From Apus apus (taxonomy: Eukaryota > Chordata > Aves > Apodiformes > Apodidae), in contig NC_067301.1 in NCBI RefSeq assembly GCF_020740795.1, positions 8,136,501 to 8,200,500 on the forward strand: a stretch of 64,000 bases of DNA, in the 5' to 3' direction. Under the pieces are notes generated by a model. That model saw only the letters and a list, made by a program, of their open reading frames with translations, did not search any database and had not been told where the DNA came from. The position numbers and the translations under genes are program-made. This document shows positions 23,568-38,495 of this stretch, in pieces; positions within the stretch are counted from its first letter, which is position 1; every line of letters begins with the position of its first letter.

Positions 23568-25932
23568 ATGCCCAAGTCCAAGCGGGACCGCAAGGGTGAG
23601 CGCCCCGGGCCGGGCCCTGCTCCCCCGGGCTCCGGCCCCGCTCTAACGCCCTCTCTTCGCTCCCCGCAGTCTCCCTGACGCGGACGCCTCGGAAGGGGTT
23701 GGAGGCCAAGCAGGCGCTGATCGCTGAGGTGAGTACGGCCCCACTCCCCCGGCCCCGCTCCCGCTCCCGCTCCCCCTGCCCCGCTGATCGCTGCCTCGCA
23801 GCTGCGGAAATGCGTGGACACCTACAAGTACATCTTCGTCTTCTCTGTCGCCAACATGAGGAACAACAAGCTGAAGGACGTGAGGAACGCCTGGAAGCAC
23901 AGCAGGTGAGAGGGGGCGGCCGCGGGGGGAGCGCGGCCGCCGCCTCCTCCTCTTTCTTCTCTCCCTTCTACTCCTTCTACTGCTTCTACTCCTTCCCAGG
24001 ATCTTCTTCGGGAAGAACAAGGTGATGATGGTGGCGCTGGGACGTGAGCCGAGCAGCGAGTACAAGGAGAACCTGCACAAGGTGGGGTCTTTTGAGAGCA
24101 TCGAGTCCAACTGGCAAAGCCATTGCCAACATGTCCCTCAGCACCATCTCCAGGGCTTGGAAACCCCTCCAGGGATGGGGACTCCACTCTGGGCAGCCTG
24201 GGCTAGGCCCTGACAACCCTTTCCAGGAAGGAATTGTTCCCAAGATCAAACCTGAACCTCCCCAGGCACAACTTGAGACTGTTTTCTCTTGTCCCATCAC
24301 TCATTCCTGGGGAGCAGAGCCCGACCCCCCTGGCTCCAACCTCCTCTCAGGCAGCTGCAGAGCCAGCAGGTCTCCCCTCACCTCCTGGTCTCCAGGCTGG
24401 ACACCCCCAGCTCCCTCAGCTGCTCCTGCTCAGACTTGTGCTCCAGCCCCTTCCCCAGCTCCCTTGCCCTTCCCTGGACACGCTCCAGCCCATGTCCTTC
24501 TTGTCCTGAGGGGCCCAGACCTGACCCCAGGATTTGAGGTGTCCCCTCCCCAGTGCCAATCCCTGTTCTATTTATGACACAAGCCAGGATGCTGGTCAAC
24601 CAACACCCCCAGATCCTTTCCCAGCTGCTCTTCCCCTTTTTTACAGGTCAGCAAACACCTGAAGGGTGAAGTTGGTCTCCTGTTCACCAACCGCACTAAG
24701 GATGAGGTGGATGAGTAAGTCCATGACTGCGCTTTGGAAACCCCCAGAGTGTGTTTTTTCCCCATCAACTACACCCTGATGTTCCCTTGGAAGCAGTGAT
24801 GGTGTCTCACAGCTCAGGCTCTCCTCTCTGTCTCAGGTGGTTCTCCAAATTCACAGAGGTGGACTTTGCCCGGGCAGGGAACAAGGCACTCTACGGGGTG
24901 AGCCTGGACATGGGGCCCCTGGAGCAGTTCCCACACTCCATGGAACCGCAGTTAAGGCAGCTGGGATTGCCAACTGCCCTGAAGAAAGGTAGGTGAGCTG
25001 GGGGGGGAAGGTCAGCTTTGGTTTCCATCTGCACAGGTTCTTACCTGCAGAATTTAGGTTTGGATAGGCAGCTTTGATCTCCCACATCCTGGTGGGATTA
25101 TCTGAGTTATTCCAAGACTTTCTGTCCCTGCAGGAGTGGTGACACTGCTTTCAGATTATGAAGTCTGCAAGGAAGGGGATGTTCTCACCCCTGAACAAGC
25201 CCGTGTGCTGGTGAGTCGTGTTGTCACACAAGTGTCGGTGCCAGCCCAAGTTTCCCCTGATAAGAAATCATTAACTGTTTCTTTAATTGGCTGGAGGGTG
25301 GGAGTTCTCAGACAACACCAGTCATTGGGTGCAGCAAACATCCTTAGGCATTCCCAACCCAAGTGCTAGAACTGCAGGAATTGTTTTATATATCACAGAA
25401 TGGGTTGGGAGAGACCTTGAAGATCATCTAGATCCACCCCCCAGCATGGGCAGGGACACCTCCCACCAGCCCAGGCTGCTCCAAGCCCCATCCAACCTGC
25501 CCTTCAACACTGCCAGGGATGGGGCAGCCACAGCTTCCCTGGGCAACCTGGGCCAGGGTCTCACCACCCTCACAGCAAAGAATTTCCTCCTCATGTCCAG
25601 CCTAAATCTCCTTTTCCAGTTTTAACCCATCACCCCTTGTCCTCTCACTACAAGCCCTTGTAAAAACCCCTTTTGGCTCCTGCTTTGCTGCTGGTTCCCA
25701 TCAGGAAGCCATACTTGCTGTCACTGTTTTTGCCAGGCTGGACCTGGAGACCTTACACCAGGAATGACAGATTTGTGTCCTTTCCTAGAAACTCTTTGGC
25801 TATGAGATGGCAGAGTTTAAAGTCACCTTGAAGTTTCTGTGGAATTCTGAGACAGGAGAATTCCAGAAGCTTGTGGGAGACTCAGCAGAGGAGGAGGAAG
25901 AGGAGGATGATGATGACATCAATGAGGACTAG
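23568..25932 (+). CDS. MRTO4: MRTO4, 60S ribosome assembly factor (uL10/P0-like), complete (8 exons, 237 aa)
   Basis: Exons: 23568-23595, 23670-23728, 23802-23905, 24000-24081, 24647-24714, 24837-24988, 25134-25210, 25789-25932 (TAG 25930-25932). The phase closes at 714 nt; human is 239 aa. The start MPKSKRDRK, the block [20 protein letters not shown], and [18 protein letters not shown] with [20 protein letters not shown] are the family signature. The fold is the uL10-like domain. MRTO4 occupies the P0 site on pre-60S particles in the nucleolus and is later exchanged for RPLP0. The C-terminus is a Glu/Asp-rich tail ([14 protein letters not shown]). Intron 4 holds an old CR1 starting at its donor and intron 7 a younger one. 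Confidence 0.98.
23745..23785 (+). repeat. Short CCGCTC-type tandem repeat in MRTO4 intron 2
   Basis: Imperfect hexamer repeats (CCGCTC, CCGCTC, CCCCTG) fill most of this small intron. GC-rich simple sequence with no further signal seen. Confidence 0.6.
23943..23999 (+). repeat. Pyrimidine-only tract at the end of MRTO4 intron 3
   Basis: Nearly pure C/T sequence with imperfect TTCTACTCC-like repeats running into the exon 4 acceptor. It serves as an unusually long polypyrimidine tract and has mirror-like symmetry that could favour triplex DNA. Confidence 0.7.
24084..24560 (-). mobile_element. Old CR1 LINE starting at the MRTO4 exon 4 donor
   Basis: Diverged subfamily (CTTTTGAGAGCATCGAGTCC, then CTCCAGGCTGGACACCCCC). 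Its 3' end begins about two bases into MRTO4 intron 4 and it fills most of that intron. Confidence 0.85.
25392..25648 (-). mobile_element. CR1 LINE fragment, MRTO4 intron 7
   Basis: Antisense copy of the main type; tail complement ATCACAGAATGGG. The only sizeable element in this intron. Confidence 0.95.
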
Positions 25933-26173
25933 CAGCAGTCCTTGTACATGGACACCTGACAGTTCTACTCTATTTTAGAGACAATGAGGAGGGTTTCCCC
26001 TTCCCCACTGGCACACAGAGGACAAAATATGTTTTTATGAATTATGATTTTTTTATATAAATCTATAGATAAACCTTGTGGCTGCTGCCTGGTACTGCTA
26101 AGAGCACCCCAGGATCTAAGGAAGTGCCACCTTCAACATGGCATCATGCAGCTTATACACAGCACTGGGGAAT

Positions 26174-26440
26174 CAGAATCATGGAATAGTTTGTATTGGG
26201 GGGGACCTTAAAGCTCATCTAGTTCCAACCCCCCTGCATGGGCAGGGACACCTCCCACCAGACCAGGTTGCTCCAAGCCCCATCCAACCTGCCCTTCAAC
26301 ACTGCCAGGGATGGGGCAGCCACAGCTTCCCTGGGCAACCCGGGCCAGGGTTTCACCACCTTCATAGTGAAGAATTTCCTCCTCATGTCCAACCTCAATC
26401 TCCCCTCTTCCAGTTTTAATTCATCACCCCTTGTCCTCTT
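26174..26440 (-). mobile_element. CR1 LINE fragment between MRTO4 and AKR7A
   Basis: Antisense copy of the main type lying between the two converging 3' ends. Confidence 0.95.
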
Positions 26441-26570
26441 AATACACACCCCGAGGGTTTGTTCTTCTGATAGAAGATTCAGAAAAACTCAAAAGCCACC
26501 AAGCACTGGCAAGGAGATGCCAGCCAGGCTATAGCCACAGTTAAGAAATAGGGTCTGTGTTAAAAAAGGC

Positions 26571-26576
26571 TTTATT
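26571..26576 (-). terminator. Polyadenylation signal AATAAA for the AKR7A gene
   Basis: TTTATT on plus reads AATAAA on minus, 315 bp downstream of the TAG stop at 26891-26893. It is the only canonical signal I found between the gene and the CR1 at 26440. Confidence 0.65.
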
Positions 26577-26890
26577 CTTGTACCTGGTTATTTAAGACCA
26601 TATTAAAGCAGGACTGGGGCCTTCATCCCATTATGTGTCCATTTTCCCCAATTAAAGTTTCAATCACAATGTGCTGGAGGACCAGGAGGGGAGGCAGGAT
26701 AAGACATGACCAACGGGCCAAGGGCTGCCAGCAGGTCCTTCAAAGCTTCATCAATACAGGAAAAAAAAATCACAACCCATTTGCAGGTCAATCAAAGGGG
26801 CAGGGCGGGCAAGTGCTCCTGTGCCTGGGGAATCTCGTGCACGATTATCCAGCCCCCGTGATCCCGGATTTCCTGTCCCTACCCCAGTCT

Positions 26891-30968
<4,078 letters not shown>

Positions 30969-31657
30969 CGCTGCCCCGCACTGCGCGTGCGCGGGGCTCG
31001 GGGGCGCGCGCGGCTTGTTCCCTCGCTGCGCGTGCGCGGGGCTCGGGGGCGCGCACCCACCCCGCCCTCTGAGGCAACCCGCGCATGCGCAGAAGCGGCC
31101 GCGGCCCCGGACCTGGCGCCCCCGAAATTCGGCGGTTTTGCGGAAAAAACACATTGACTTTCCTGAAGATCAGCTTGGCAGAAAAACCCCACCACAGGTT
31201 CTAAAGAAAAAATGCAGGAGGTTTGCGGATAAACCCCGTCATTTCCCCGAAAGTTTGGTCAAAACCCCAACTCCGTTTTGGGGGGAAAAACGCCAAGATT
31301 CGGAAAAATCGGGAGACTTGTGAGGGAAACCCGGCAAGTTCCTGAAGAAGGAGAGGGTTTGTAGAAAAAAAAAAAAATCAGCGAAAGAAACCGCAGGGTT
31401 TGGAGGAGGGCGCGGCGGGGCCGGGGGGTCCCTTCCCGGGGCCGGGCCCGCCAGGCCTTTCCGGCGGGATCAGCCCACGGGATGCGAAATGAAGGCTGGG
31501 AAAGGTGTATCAACCCAGTAGTTTTATTTGTGAGCATATTCCTGAGGCGGATCCGGTTTTCCCCAGTGTTACTTTTCTGTTTTCCTCACGTTACTGCGTT
31601 TCCCGCAGCGTTATCCCAGCAGCTGGGCTGCCGGGCGCTAGATCCGCATCCTTCCCC
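30969..31657. promoter_or_regulatory. Head-to-head AKR7A/SLC66A1 promoter region with three NRF1 sites
   Basis: 689 bp between divergent start codons. Perfect NRF1 palindromes lie at 30983-30992 and 31028-31037 (GCGCGTGCGC) and at 31081-31090 (GCGCATGCGC). The first two sit in a 45-bp direct repeat with shared flanks (GGGGCTCGGGGGCGCGC). CpG-rich blocks are near 30700-31120 and 31420-31460. From 31121 to 31400 the sequence changes to A- and G-rich DNA with recurring GGTTTTGCGG-like motifs. The SLC66A1 transcription start is not visible. Confidence 0.75.
31121..31400. repeat. Diverged A/G-rich repeat between AKR7A and SLC66A1
   Basis: A GGTTTTGCGG or GGTTTG motif followed by an A-run recurs near 31132, 31220, 31273 and 31347, with TTCCTGAAGA or TTCCCCGAAAG between some copies. 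Spacing is irregular, so this is at best a decayed tandem repeat. Confidence 0.35.
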
Positions 31658-34600
31658 ATGGACGTGAGGCGCTGGAGGAGGCTCCCAGCTGGGAATGTTT
31701 CTGACTGTCCCAACGGATCCCGTTGGGTGATGGATTTGTTCAACGAATGTGCCCAGGACGGTTGGGACATCACCAGTGTCATCCTGGGGCTGGTTTCCAT
31801 CTTCTGCTTTGCAGCTGCCTCTTTTCCGTAAGTCTCACTCCCAAAACCCCTAACCCAGCCCCTTCCTCCCTTGGGACAAAAAACAAAACTCTAAAAAAAT
31901 CAAATTTCAAGAGCCAACTATTAAAATCTCCCTGGAAAAAAACAAGCCTGGGCTGGGAAAATTTGGGTTGAACAAGAGGAGAGGGAGCCCCAAAAACCTT
32001 GTCTGTTATTATATTGTTAATTATTGTGCTTGGCAGCTGTAGTAACCCACGTAAGCCAACTGCAATGCAGTGAATGCAGGTCATACGTGCAGGAGAAATG
32101 TTTCCAGGAGTGCTGGCCTTCTGGGAAGTGCTGGGACAGCACTAGCAGAGGGGGACAGGGGGACACATGCTCTGTCTCAGTGTATCATGACATTATTTTG
32201 TAACCAGAGAGGGAATTTCTGCAACTGGTGCCCTGTCATGGCTGTTTTCTGTCCTCACACGAGGGATGGGTCACAAGGGCTTGAGCCCAGCAGGTTGCTG
32301 AGAGCATCCAGAAGGTCTCTCCCCTCTCACAGGGGGGCAGTTTGCCAAAAGTTTTGCTTTTCCTCTGCTCCAAGTGCTTTTGGGCTGGTGGTAATTGCAA
32401 AATGATCTAGGTGTGAGCAAGAGGGAAACCTGGGGATGGTTCCCAGGTACTGCTGCACCAGCTGGGGGTGATGGTTTTTGTCTCTGCCCAACTCTCCTTC
32501 TGCAGGCAGTTTTACCAGGCCTGCAAAACAGGCATCATGGACCGGGCTCTCTCCATCTATTTCCTGCTGGGATGGCTGGGTGGAGACCTCCTCAACCTCA
32601 TTGGTTCCTTCTTGGCTGATCAGTTGCCACTGCAGGTACTGACCAACTCGCTGGGGCTGCTCTCAAACACCTCAAAATCCAGGAAGGAGGGATGGGCACT
32701 GCTTAGCCCAGCACCAGGAACCAGAGACCCAAACTGCCCTGGGATGTTCCCTTCTGCCCCAGGGATGCTCTCTTTTCCCCTGGGATGCAATGCTGTGCCC
32801 CAGGATGCTAGCTCATAGAATCATGGAATGGTTTGGGTTGGAGGGACCTTAAAGATCATCTAATCCAACCCCCCTGCATGGGCAGGGACACCTCCCACCA
32901 GCCCAGGCTGCTCCAAGCCCCATCCAACCTGCCCTTCAACACTGCCAGGGATGGGGCAGCCACAGCTTCCCTGGGCAACCTGGGCCAGGGTCTCACCACC
33001 CTCACACTAAACAATTTCCTCCTCATGTCCAACCTAAATCTTCCCCTCTTCCAGTTTTAATCCATTCCCCCTTGTCCTCTCCCTTGCTGCCCTTGTCCCA
33101 AGTCCCTTCCCAGCTTTCCTGGAGCCCCTTCAGGCACTGGAAGGATCATGCTGGATACCAGCTGGAAGCCCTTCTGCAGGTAGGACCACCTGCCCTTCTC
33201 CCCACAGGTTTACACAGCTGTTTACTACGTGCTGGCAGACCTGGTGATGCTGTCTCTCTACTGCTACTACAAAGTGAAGAACCAGGCTGGAGGACGTGAG
33301 TTGGGGTTACAAGGGCCACAGGACCCTGCACTCAACTCTTTGGGGCTAGTTTGTCCCTGGCTGTGGAGCCAGGAGGGGAAGCAATCCCTGGGGCCATGGA
33401 TCAGGGCGGAGATGCTTTGCATTGATGCAGCTGTTAAATGCCTCTGATTTCTGGTTTGTTTTTCCTTGGATACCTTGAGCACCCATGAAAACCACAGTAA
33501 ATAGCCACCAGCCATGCCTGGGGCTTCTGCAAACTGCCATGTGCAGTGTCTGGGTTGAAAATAACCCCCTTGTGGGTTGTGTAAGTACAGGAAGAAATTA
33601 CTTACCCACAGCTCTGCAGTGATTCCATCTGGGAGCTGGGAACCACAGCCAGATCTCTTGCCTTTCAGGCCAGCCCTGGAGGGGAAGGGGGTGAGGTTTT
33701 CTGCCTGGTTTGGGGTCACTGCTACTCTGGCAATGAATGGCAGCCTTGACACCACGGAGGAGTTTCCCCCTGTTCAAATGGAGTAAAAAGGGAACCTGAA
33801 ACAGTTCTCACAAGGCTTAAACAGCACCTTATGAGGATAGCCCACCTATCAGCATAGCAGCTTTCTGTGGAGCACAGACACCCCTTTGGACCCTACTAAC
33901 TATTTAACTTATTAAAGCCATTTGAACTTCTTAGTAAACTGATTGAGATTTGGCCCCACAAGTGTACAGATTTATTAATGCTGCAGAGCTTGTTTACAGA
34001 CCATAATACCAGTTGTGTTGTTAAAGCAGGGCTTGGTCTGGCAGGGATTTGAACGTGCACTGTTGTGAGTTAAGGTGGTGAAAAGCTTCTAGATGGGAGG
34101 GATGATTTTTCAGAGCCCTGAACCCAAAGAAACCCAAAGTGCTCTGGGGCTGCTGAGATAGGAGCAGTTTCCTCCCTGATAACTTACAAATTGCCTGTAT
34201 CACTGAGAGATAAAACACCCACAGCAGCTCTTGCCTGAGTGTTGTTGGTGCTGGCTGGCTGCCACAGAGATAAGGGGGAGCCTGAAGGTCTTGTCTTCAC
34301 CCAGAGGGGTCCTGGCCCCAGGAAGGGCTGTGGGAGGAGCCCCTCCTCCTCACAAACCTGTTTGATTCTCCACAGTCTCTGCCCCCATCAATGCAGCCTT
34401 CGCCTTCCTTTCCTTGGGGACAGTGTCCACTGTCTCCTTCCTGGGCAGAGATGCTGCCACAGCCCAGGACCTGGTGATGTTTAAAGGGAGGTCTCTGCTC
34501 TCCACACACATGGATGGGCTTGGGTCAAAGGTGAGCAGGTTCTTAAATTGAGGTGATGGGGGTGGGGAGAGAAGATAAACTTGCCCTGCTGGACCAGTGT

Positions 34601-35846
34601 GATCCCACATAGGGCTCAGCAGGGAGGGGGATGGCTGGGGGAAGCAAAGGCTGGGGGTTTGGCCCTGCTGCCTCCTCACATGGAGTTGTGGTAAAGGTGG
34701 TGAGATGTCCCTGAAAACCCAGGGGCTGCTCACGGCCCCCTTGCCTTGCAGCCCTTCAGCAGGAGGGAGGTTGTTGGCTTCACCATCGGCTCCATCTCCT
34801 CGGTGCTGTACCTGTGCTCCCGCCTGCCCCAGATCTACACTAACGTAAGTGTGTGGGCAGGGGGGAGTGGGAGCCTGGTCCTGGGGGCCTCCTGGGGTCC
34901 TGAGATTCCAAATGGAAGAGGGGTGGTGGGGATCATCTTCCTCCTCCTTGCTCTGAGGCCCCAGTTCCCCATCTCTGATCATAAGAGACTATTTTTCTGT
35001 ATTTCCACTCCAAACGCCTGACTCATTTTTCTCCCTTCCCTTTAACAAACCAGTATTGTGAGGGTGGGGCTTTCATTTTGTCTTTATGTACAAGCAAAAG
35101 GGGAACTCCAGTGCTCTTGGAATTAAGTCACCACCATTTTTCTTCTCTTTTTTTGGAGGGAAGGTGATTACTAACTTTCTAGTGAGATTTCAGAGAGCTA
35201 CACCCAAGATCCTCTCTCTGGCCCCTCTATTTCCAGTACAAGAGGAAATCCACCACTGGTGTCTCCTATTCCCTCTTTGCCCTGGTGATGCTGGGAAATT
35301 TGCTCTACGGCCTTAGTGTCTTGCTGAAGAACCCTGATCCAGGGCAAGATGAAGGTGACTATGTTCTGCACCACCTCCCCTGGCTGGTGGGCAGCCTGGG
35401 TGTCCTTTCCCTCGATGTGGTTGTATCCTTCTCTGTGAGGGTGGTGAGACCCTGGCCCAGGTTGCCCAGGGAAGCTGTGGCTGCCCCATCCCTGGCAGTG
35501 TTGAAGGGCAGGATGGATGGGGCTTGGAGCAACCTGGTCTGGTGGGAGGTGTCCCTGCCCATGCAGGGGGGTGGATCTAGATGGTCTTTAAGGTCTCTCC
35601 CAACTCAAACCATTCCATGGTTCTGTGATTATTTGCTTTAAGCTTGTCTGGTTTCCACCTCTCCTGGCACAAACTGCACTTTTTTGGGTGGTGAGACCCC
35701 ACGTTGACCCACCCTTGCTTGCATGAGGAGCCTTAACCTCTGCTCAGATCTCCTTCCAGTTCCTTGCTTATCTAGGAGGAAGACCCAGCACCCATGAAGA
35801 GAGGGATGGTCTTCTGGGGGAGCAGAGGGACAGCCTGGAGTGTTGA
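31658..35846 (+). CDS. SLC66A1: SLC66A1 (PQLC2), lysosomal cationic amino-acid exporter, complete (7 exons, 306 aa)
   Basis: Exons: 31658-31827, 32506-32635, 33208-33295, 34376-34530, 34752-34844, 35237-35422, 35748-35846 (TGA 35844-35846). The phase closes at 921 nt; human is 291 aa. Matches include NECAQDGWD, DLLNLIGSFLADQLPLQ, TAVYYVLADLVML, VGFTIGSISSVLYLCSRLPQ and HHLPWLVGSLGVL. Both PQ motifs are present: Pro57-Gln58 and Pro207-Gln208. The seven-helix protein exports Lys/Arg and the cysteamine-cysteine mixed disulfide from lysosomes. Asn13 is in a lumenal NVS sequon as in human (NFS). The C-tail has ERDGLL, an acidic dileucine motif in the place of the human lysosomal dileucine. The exon 6 donor (GTATCC) is weak and abuts a CR1, so a 310-aa form using a donor 12 nt further on is possible. 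The middle loop (exon 4) is poorly conserved. Confidence 0.96.
32813..33145 (-). mobile_element. CR1 LINE, SLC66A1 intron 2
   Basis: Antisense copy of the main type starting TCATAGAATCATGGAATGG, ending about 60 bp before exon 3. Confidence 0.95.
35425..35630 (+). mobile_element. CR1 LINE fragment beginning at the SLC66A1 exon 6 donor
   Basis: Sense copy ending CCATGGTTCTGTGATT. Aligning ATCCTTCTCTGTGAGG with ATTCTTCCCTGTGAGG of other copies puts the 5' end at 35425, two bases after the exon end. Confidence 0.92.
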
Positions 35847-38495
35847 CCAAGGGACCTGCCCCAGAGGGACAACAGGAGGATGCAGACAAGGATTCTTAAT
35901 GCCTTAATGAACCTTAATGCTGGGGAAACTGGCCCCTCCATCCTGGTGGCTCCTGGGAGAAGAGGACCAGAGCCAGCAGGTGACACATTGTGCTGCTGAG
36001 ACACTTAAGCCCAGCCAGGTGGCAGAGGATGGTACTGAAAGCTTGTGCCTCTTTCATACCAAGTGATGCTACTGGGATAAACTGGAATTACTTGATACCT
36101 CAGAAGGTTGCTCTTCACTGCTCTTACACCCCAGAGCTGAGCCCAGTCCCTCCTGCTTTACCTGCTGCCTCAGGTGACCTGGAGCTTCTCCAGGGCTGGC
36201 AAACATCCCCCTCAGGGGAGGGGACAGAGATGACCAACCTGCCACAAACACAAGCACCACTTACCTCTGTGGGCCTCACATCTTCTCCTTCTGGAAGATC
36301 TGGTGGTGACTGGCACGAGTTCAGAAGGAAGGAGCAGTGTAACCAAAGTGTTTTGGTCGACAAATACCTATTTTAATCAGCACAGCTCACACGTCTATAA
36401 AACAAGTCCTAGCCCCACATGCCTCCTTTGGTTTTATTTTGCTGGTTCTTCTGGCAGCTCCTGCCTCTTTCTCAGTGCATCTCCTAGTCCTCATTTATCC
36501 TAACTTCTCATCTTTTGCCACACATTTTAATAGCATGGGCTTCTCAGGGAAGCTGCTCCATTGTTTTCTGGTCAGTGGAGGAGGCAGCTACCCAGACAGA
36601 AGATGGTGCCTCTCTGCTTAGTCTGGTTTTCAGTGCTGTCCTCTCTCATTGAGGAACTTATCCCCAGTTTGATGACTTTATCCCCAGCACGGTGGCTCCT
36701 TGACTGCAGGACAAGAAGCAGCAGTGGTTTGGGAAAAGCCACATCCTGGCCAGGAGAACTGCGTTTGGGCAGGCAGGGGAGAGCTCACTGGACAAAGAAA
36801 AGGAAAATCAACCAGAGCTGCAGCCCCTCAAGAAAAAAAAAAAAAATCACAATTTTCCTTTAAAAACAACAACTTTACTTTTCCTGCAGTCACTCTTAGT
36901 TCTTTTTGTTCCCATTTTCTCCGTCTCCAACTGCTTTCCTGCTACCCAGCACTTCCCCACTGCCCACCCTCACACCACCACATTCCATCCCCCTTTTAAC
37001 TCTGTTACCACCCATTTACAATTCCTCTGCTAGTCCCATGACATTTGTCCTTCCCAAGGCAGTCACTCTCTTCCCTCCTTTGTCCTCCCACCAAGGAAGC
37101 CAAGCCATAACTCCATGATTCCCCAGCTCAGCCTAGATATGTGGGATGGGACTCAGATTGCCCAATGTCCATCAGACTGCAACAGCACATGGAGTAACTA
37201 CAAGCTGTGCCAGTATTTGGAGCTGTCCCATGGTTTTGGGAAGAAAAGGATATTTTTCAGGCTCTTTTGGGCCCCCTGAACAAAGCTGGTGGGTTTTTCA
37301 TTCCATTCATTCATAATCCTTCCCTTCCAGACTAAGGGGTGATGGGGCTGCTTCCCTCCTCCTCAAGCCAGCAAGATTTCCCTTGCTGTCTTTCCCTAGG
37401 AATTGCAGGAGAACAATTCACATCCAATACCAATACAATCCATGAGCAGATTCCTAGCAAAGTAGAAAGCACAGCTTCATTAAACCTCAAAATACCTGTT
37501 AATTAGAAATGAAGAGCCCAGGGCTTGGTTTTCTTCAAGGAATGTGTTTTAACTTGGTCTGACATTTTCTAGGGGAAGGCACCAGGGGTTTAGCAAGAGC
37601 TGGATCTGCTGAGCTGACCTAGGGCAGGGGGACAGGATGGGATCTGCCAAAGACCTTCCTCATGGAAATGAAGGTTCATGGCACTAGATAACAATTAGAG
37701 CATGTTCATCAAGATGAATGCCAACAGGCTCCATTTGCATAGGTTCACCCAAAGGCTGACTCCAAGGGCTAAGAGCAGGCAGAGCCCAGCAGGGATTTGC
37801 CTTCTGTTTCACCAGGATGAAGGGTTTGTTAAACTCAGAGCACATTGAAGGAGGTGTTGGAACTGAAGCTGTGCAAGGTCCCTCTGACCACCAAGGGTTT
37901 AAAGAACCTGGACAAGGTTCACAAATCCCACAGGGACCAAGCAGAGGAGCTTTTGGCTGAGCATCCACAGTTGGAACCACCACCTCAAACTACCTAGTGA
38001 ACCAAAATGCCTCTTCTCTGCCCATCCCCGTGCTTGAACACAAGTTCCCCCCCAGACTGATTTTAACACACCCAGGAAAGCTGGACTAACCCTTCTCCTC
38101 CAAGAACATCTTGCTCCATGTCTGCTGGATGCCTGCAGCAGCAATACCAGCAGTGGGATGCCCACATCCCAGTGCTAGCATCTTGGAAGTACAGCAGGCT
38201 GGTGAGTAAGAAGGCTCCACAGGTGAAGAGCAGCTGTACCTCACACCTTACAACAATCTGGATGTGAGAAAAAAAAAAAAGAGGTTGTTTTTTTTCCTTT
38301 AGCTACAGTCCAGCAGCTCTTTGGATGAGGGACCTGGTCAGGGTTTGACTTTTTTTAAGTCCACATCTACCCACCTCCAGCCAGAGCCACCAGTTCCAGT
38401 TGTTAGGAAGGAAATCATTTATAGCACAATCCCAAAGTAATGCTGCAGGAAAGAGAGAAACAAGGACACCAACCACACACTTTTTCCTGGGATTT
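35847..38495. other. SLC66A1 3' UTR and intergenic DNA before the CAPZB 3' end
   Basis: No gene or CR1 was recognised. The first part presumably holds the SLC66A1 3' UTR, but I found no plus-strand AATAAA; an ATTAAA lies near 37475. The sequence is C/T-rich around 36880-37100. Short open frames here resemble nothing I know. Confidence 0.5.

Larger units (their letters stand above)
25933..26890. other. Tail-to-tail spacer, MRTO4 and AKR7A 3' UTRs
   Basis: The MRTO4 side has no AATAAA. Variant signals TATAAA (near 26056) and GATAAA (near 26069) are followed by a GT-rich stretch. The AKR7A side has a clear minus-strand AATAAA at 26571-26576, about 315 bp past its stop. One CR1 (26174-26440) separates the two ends. 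Confidence 0.65.
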
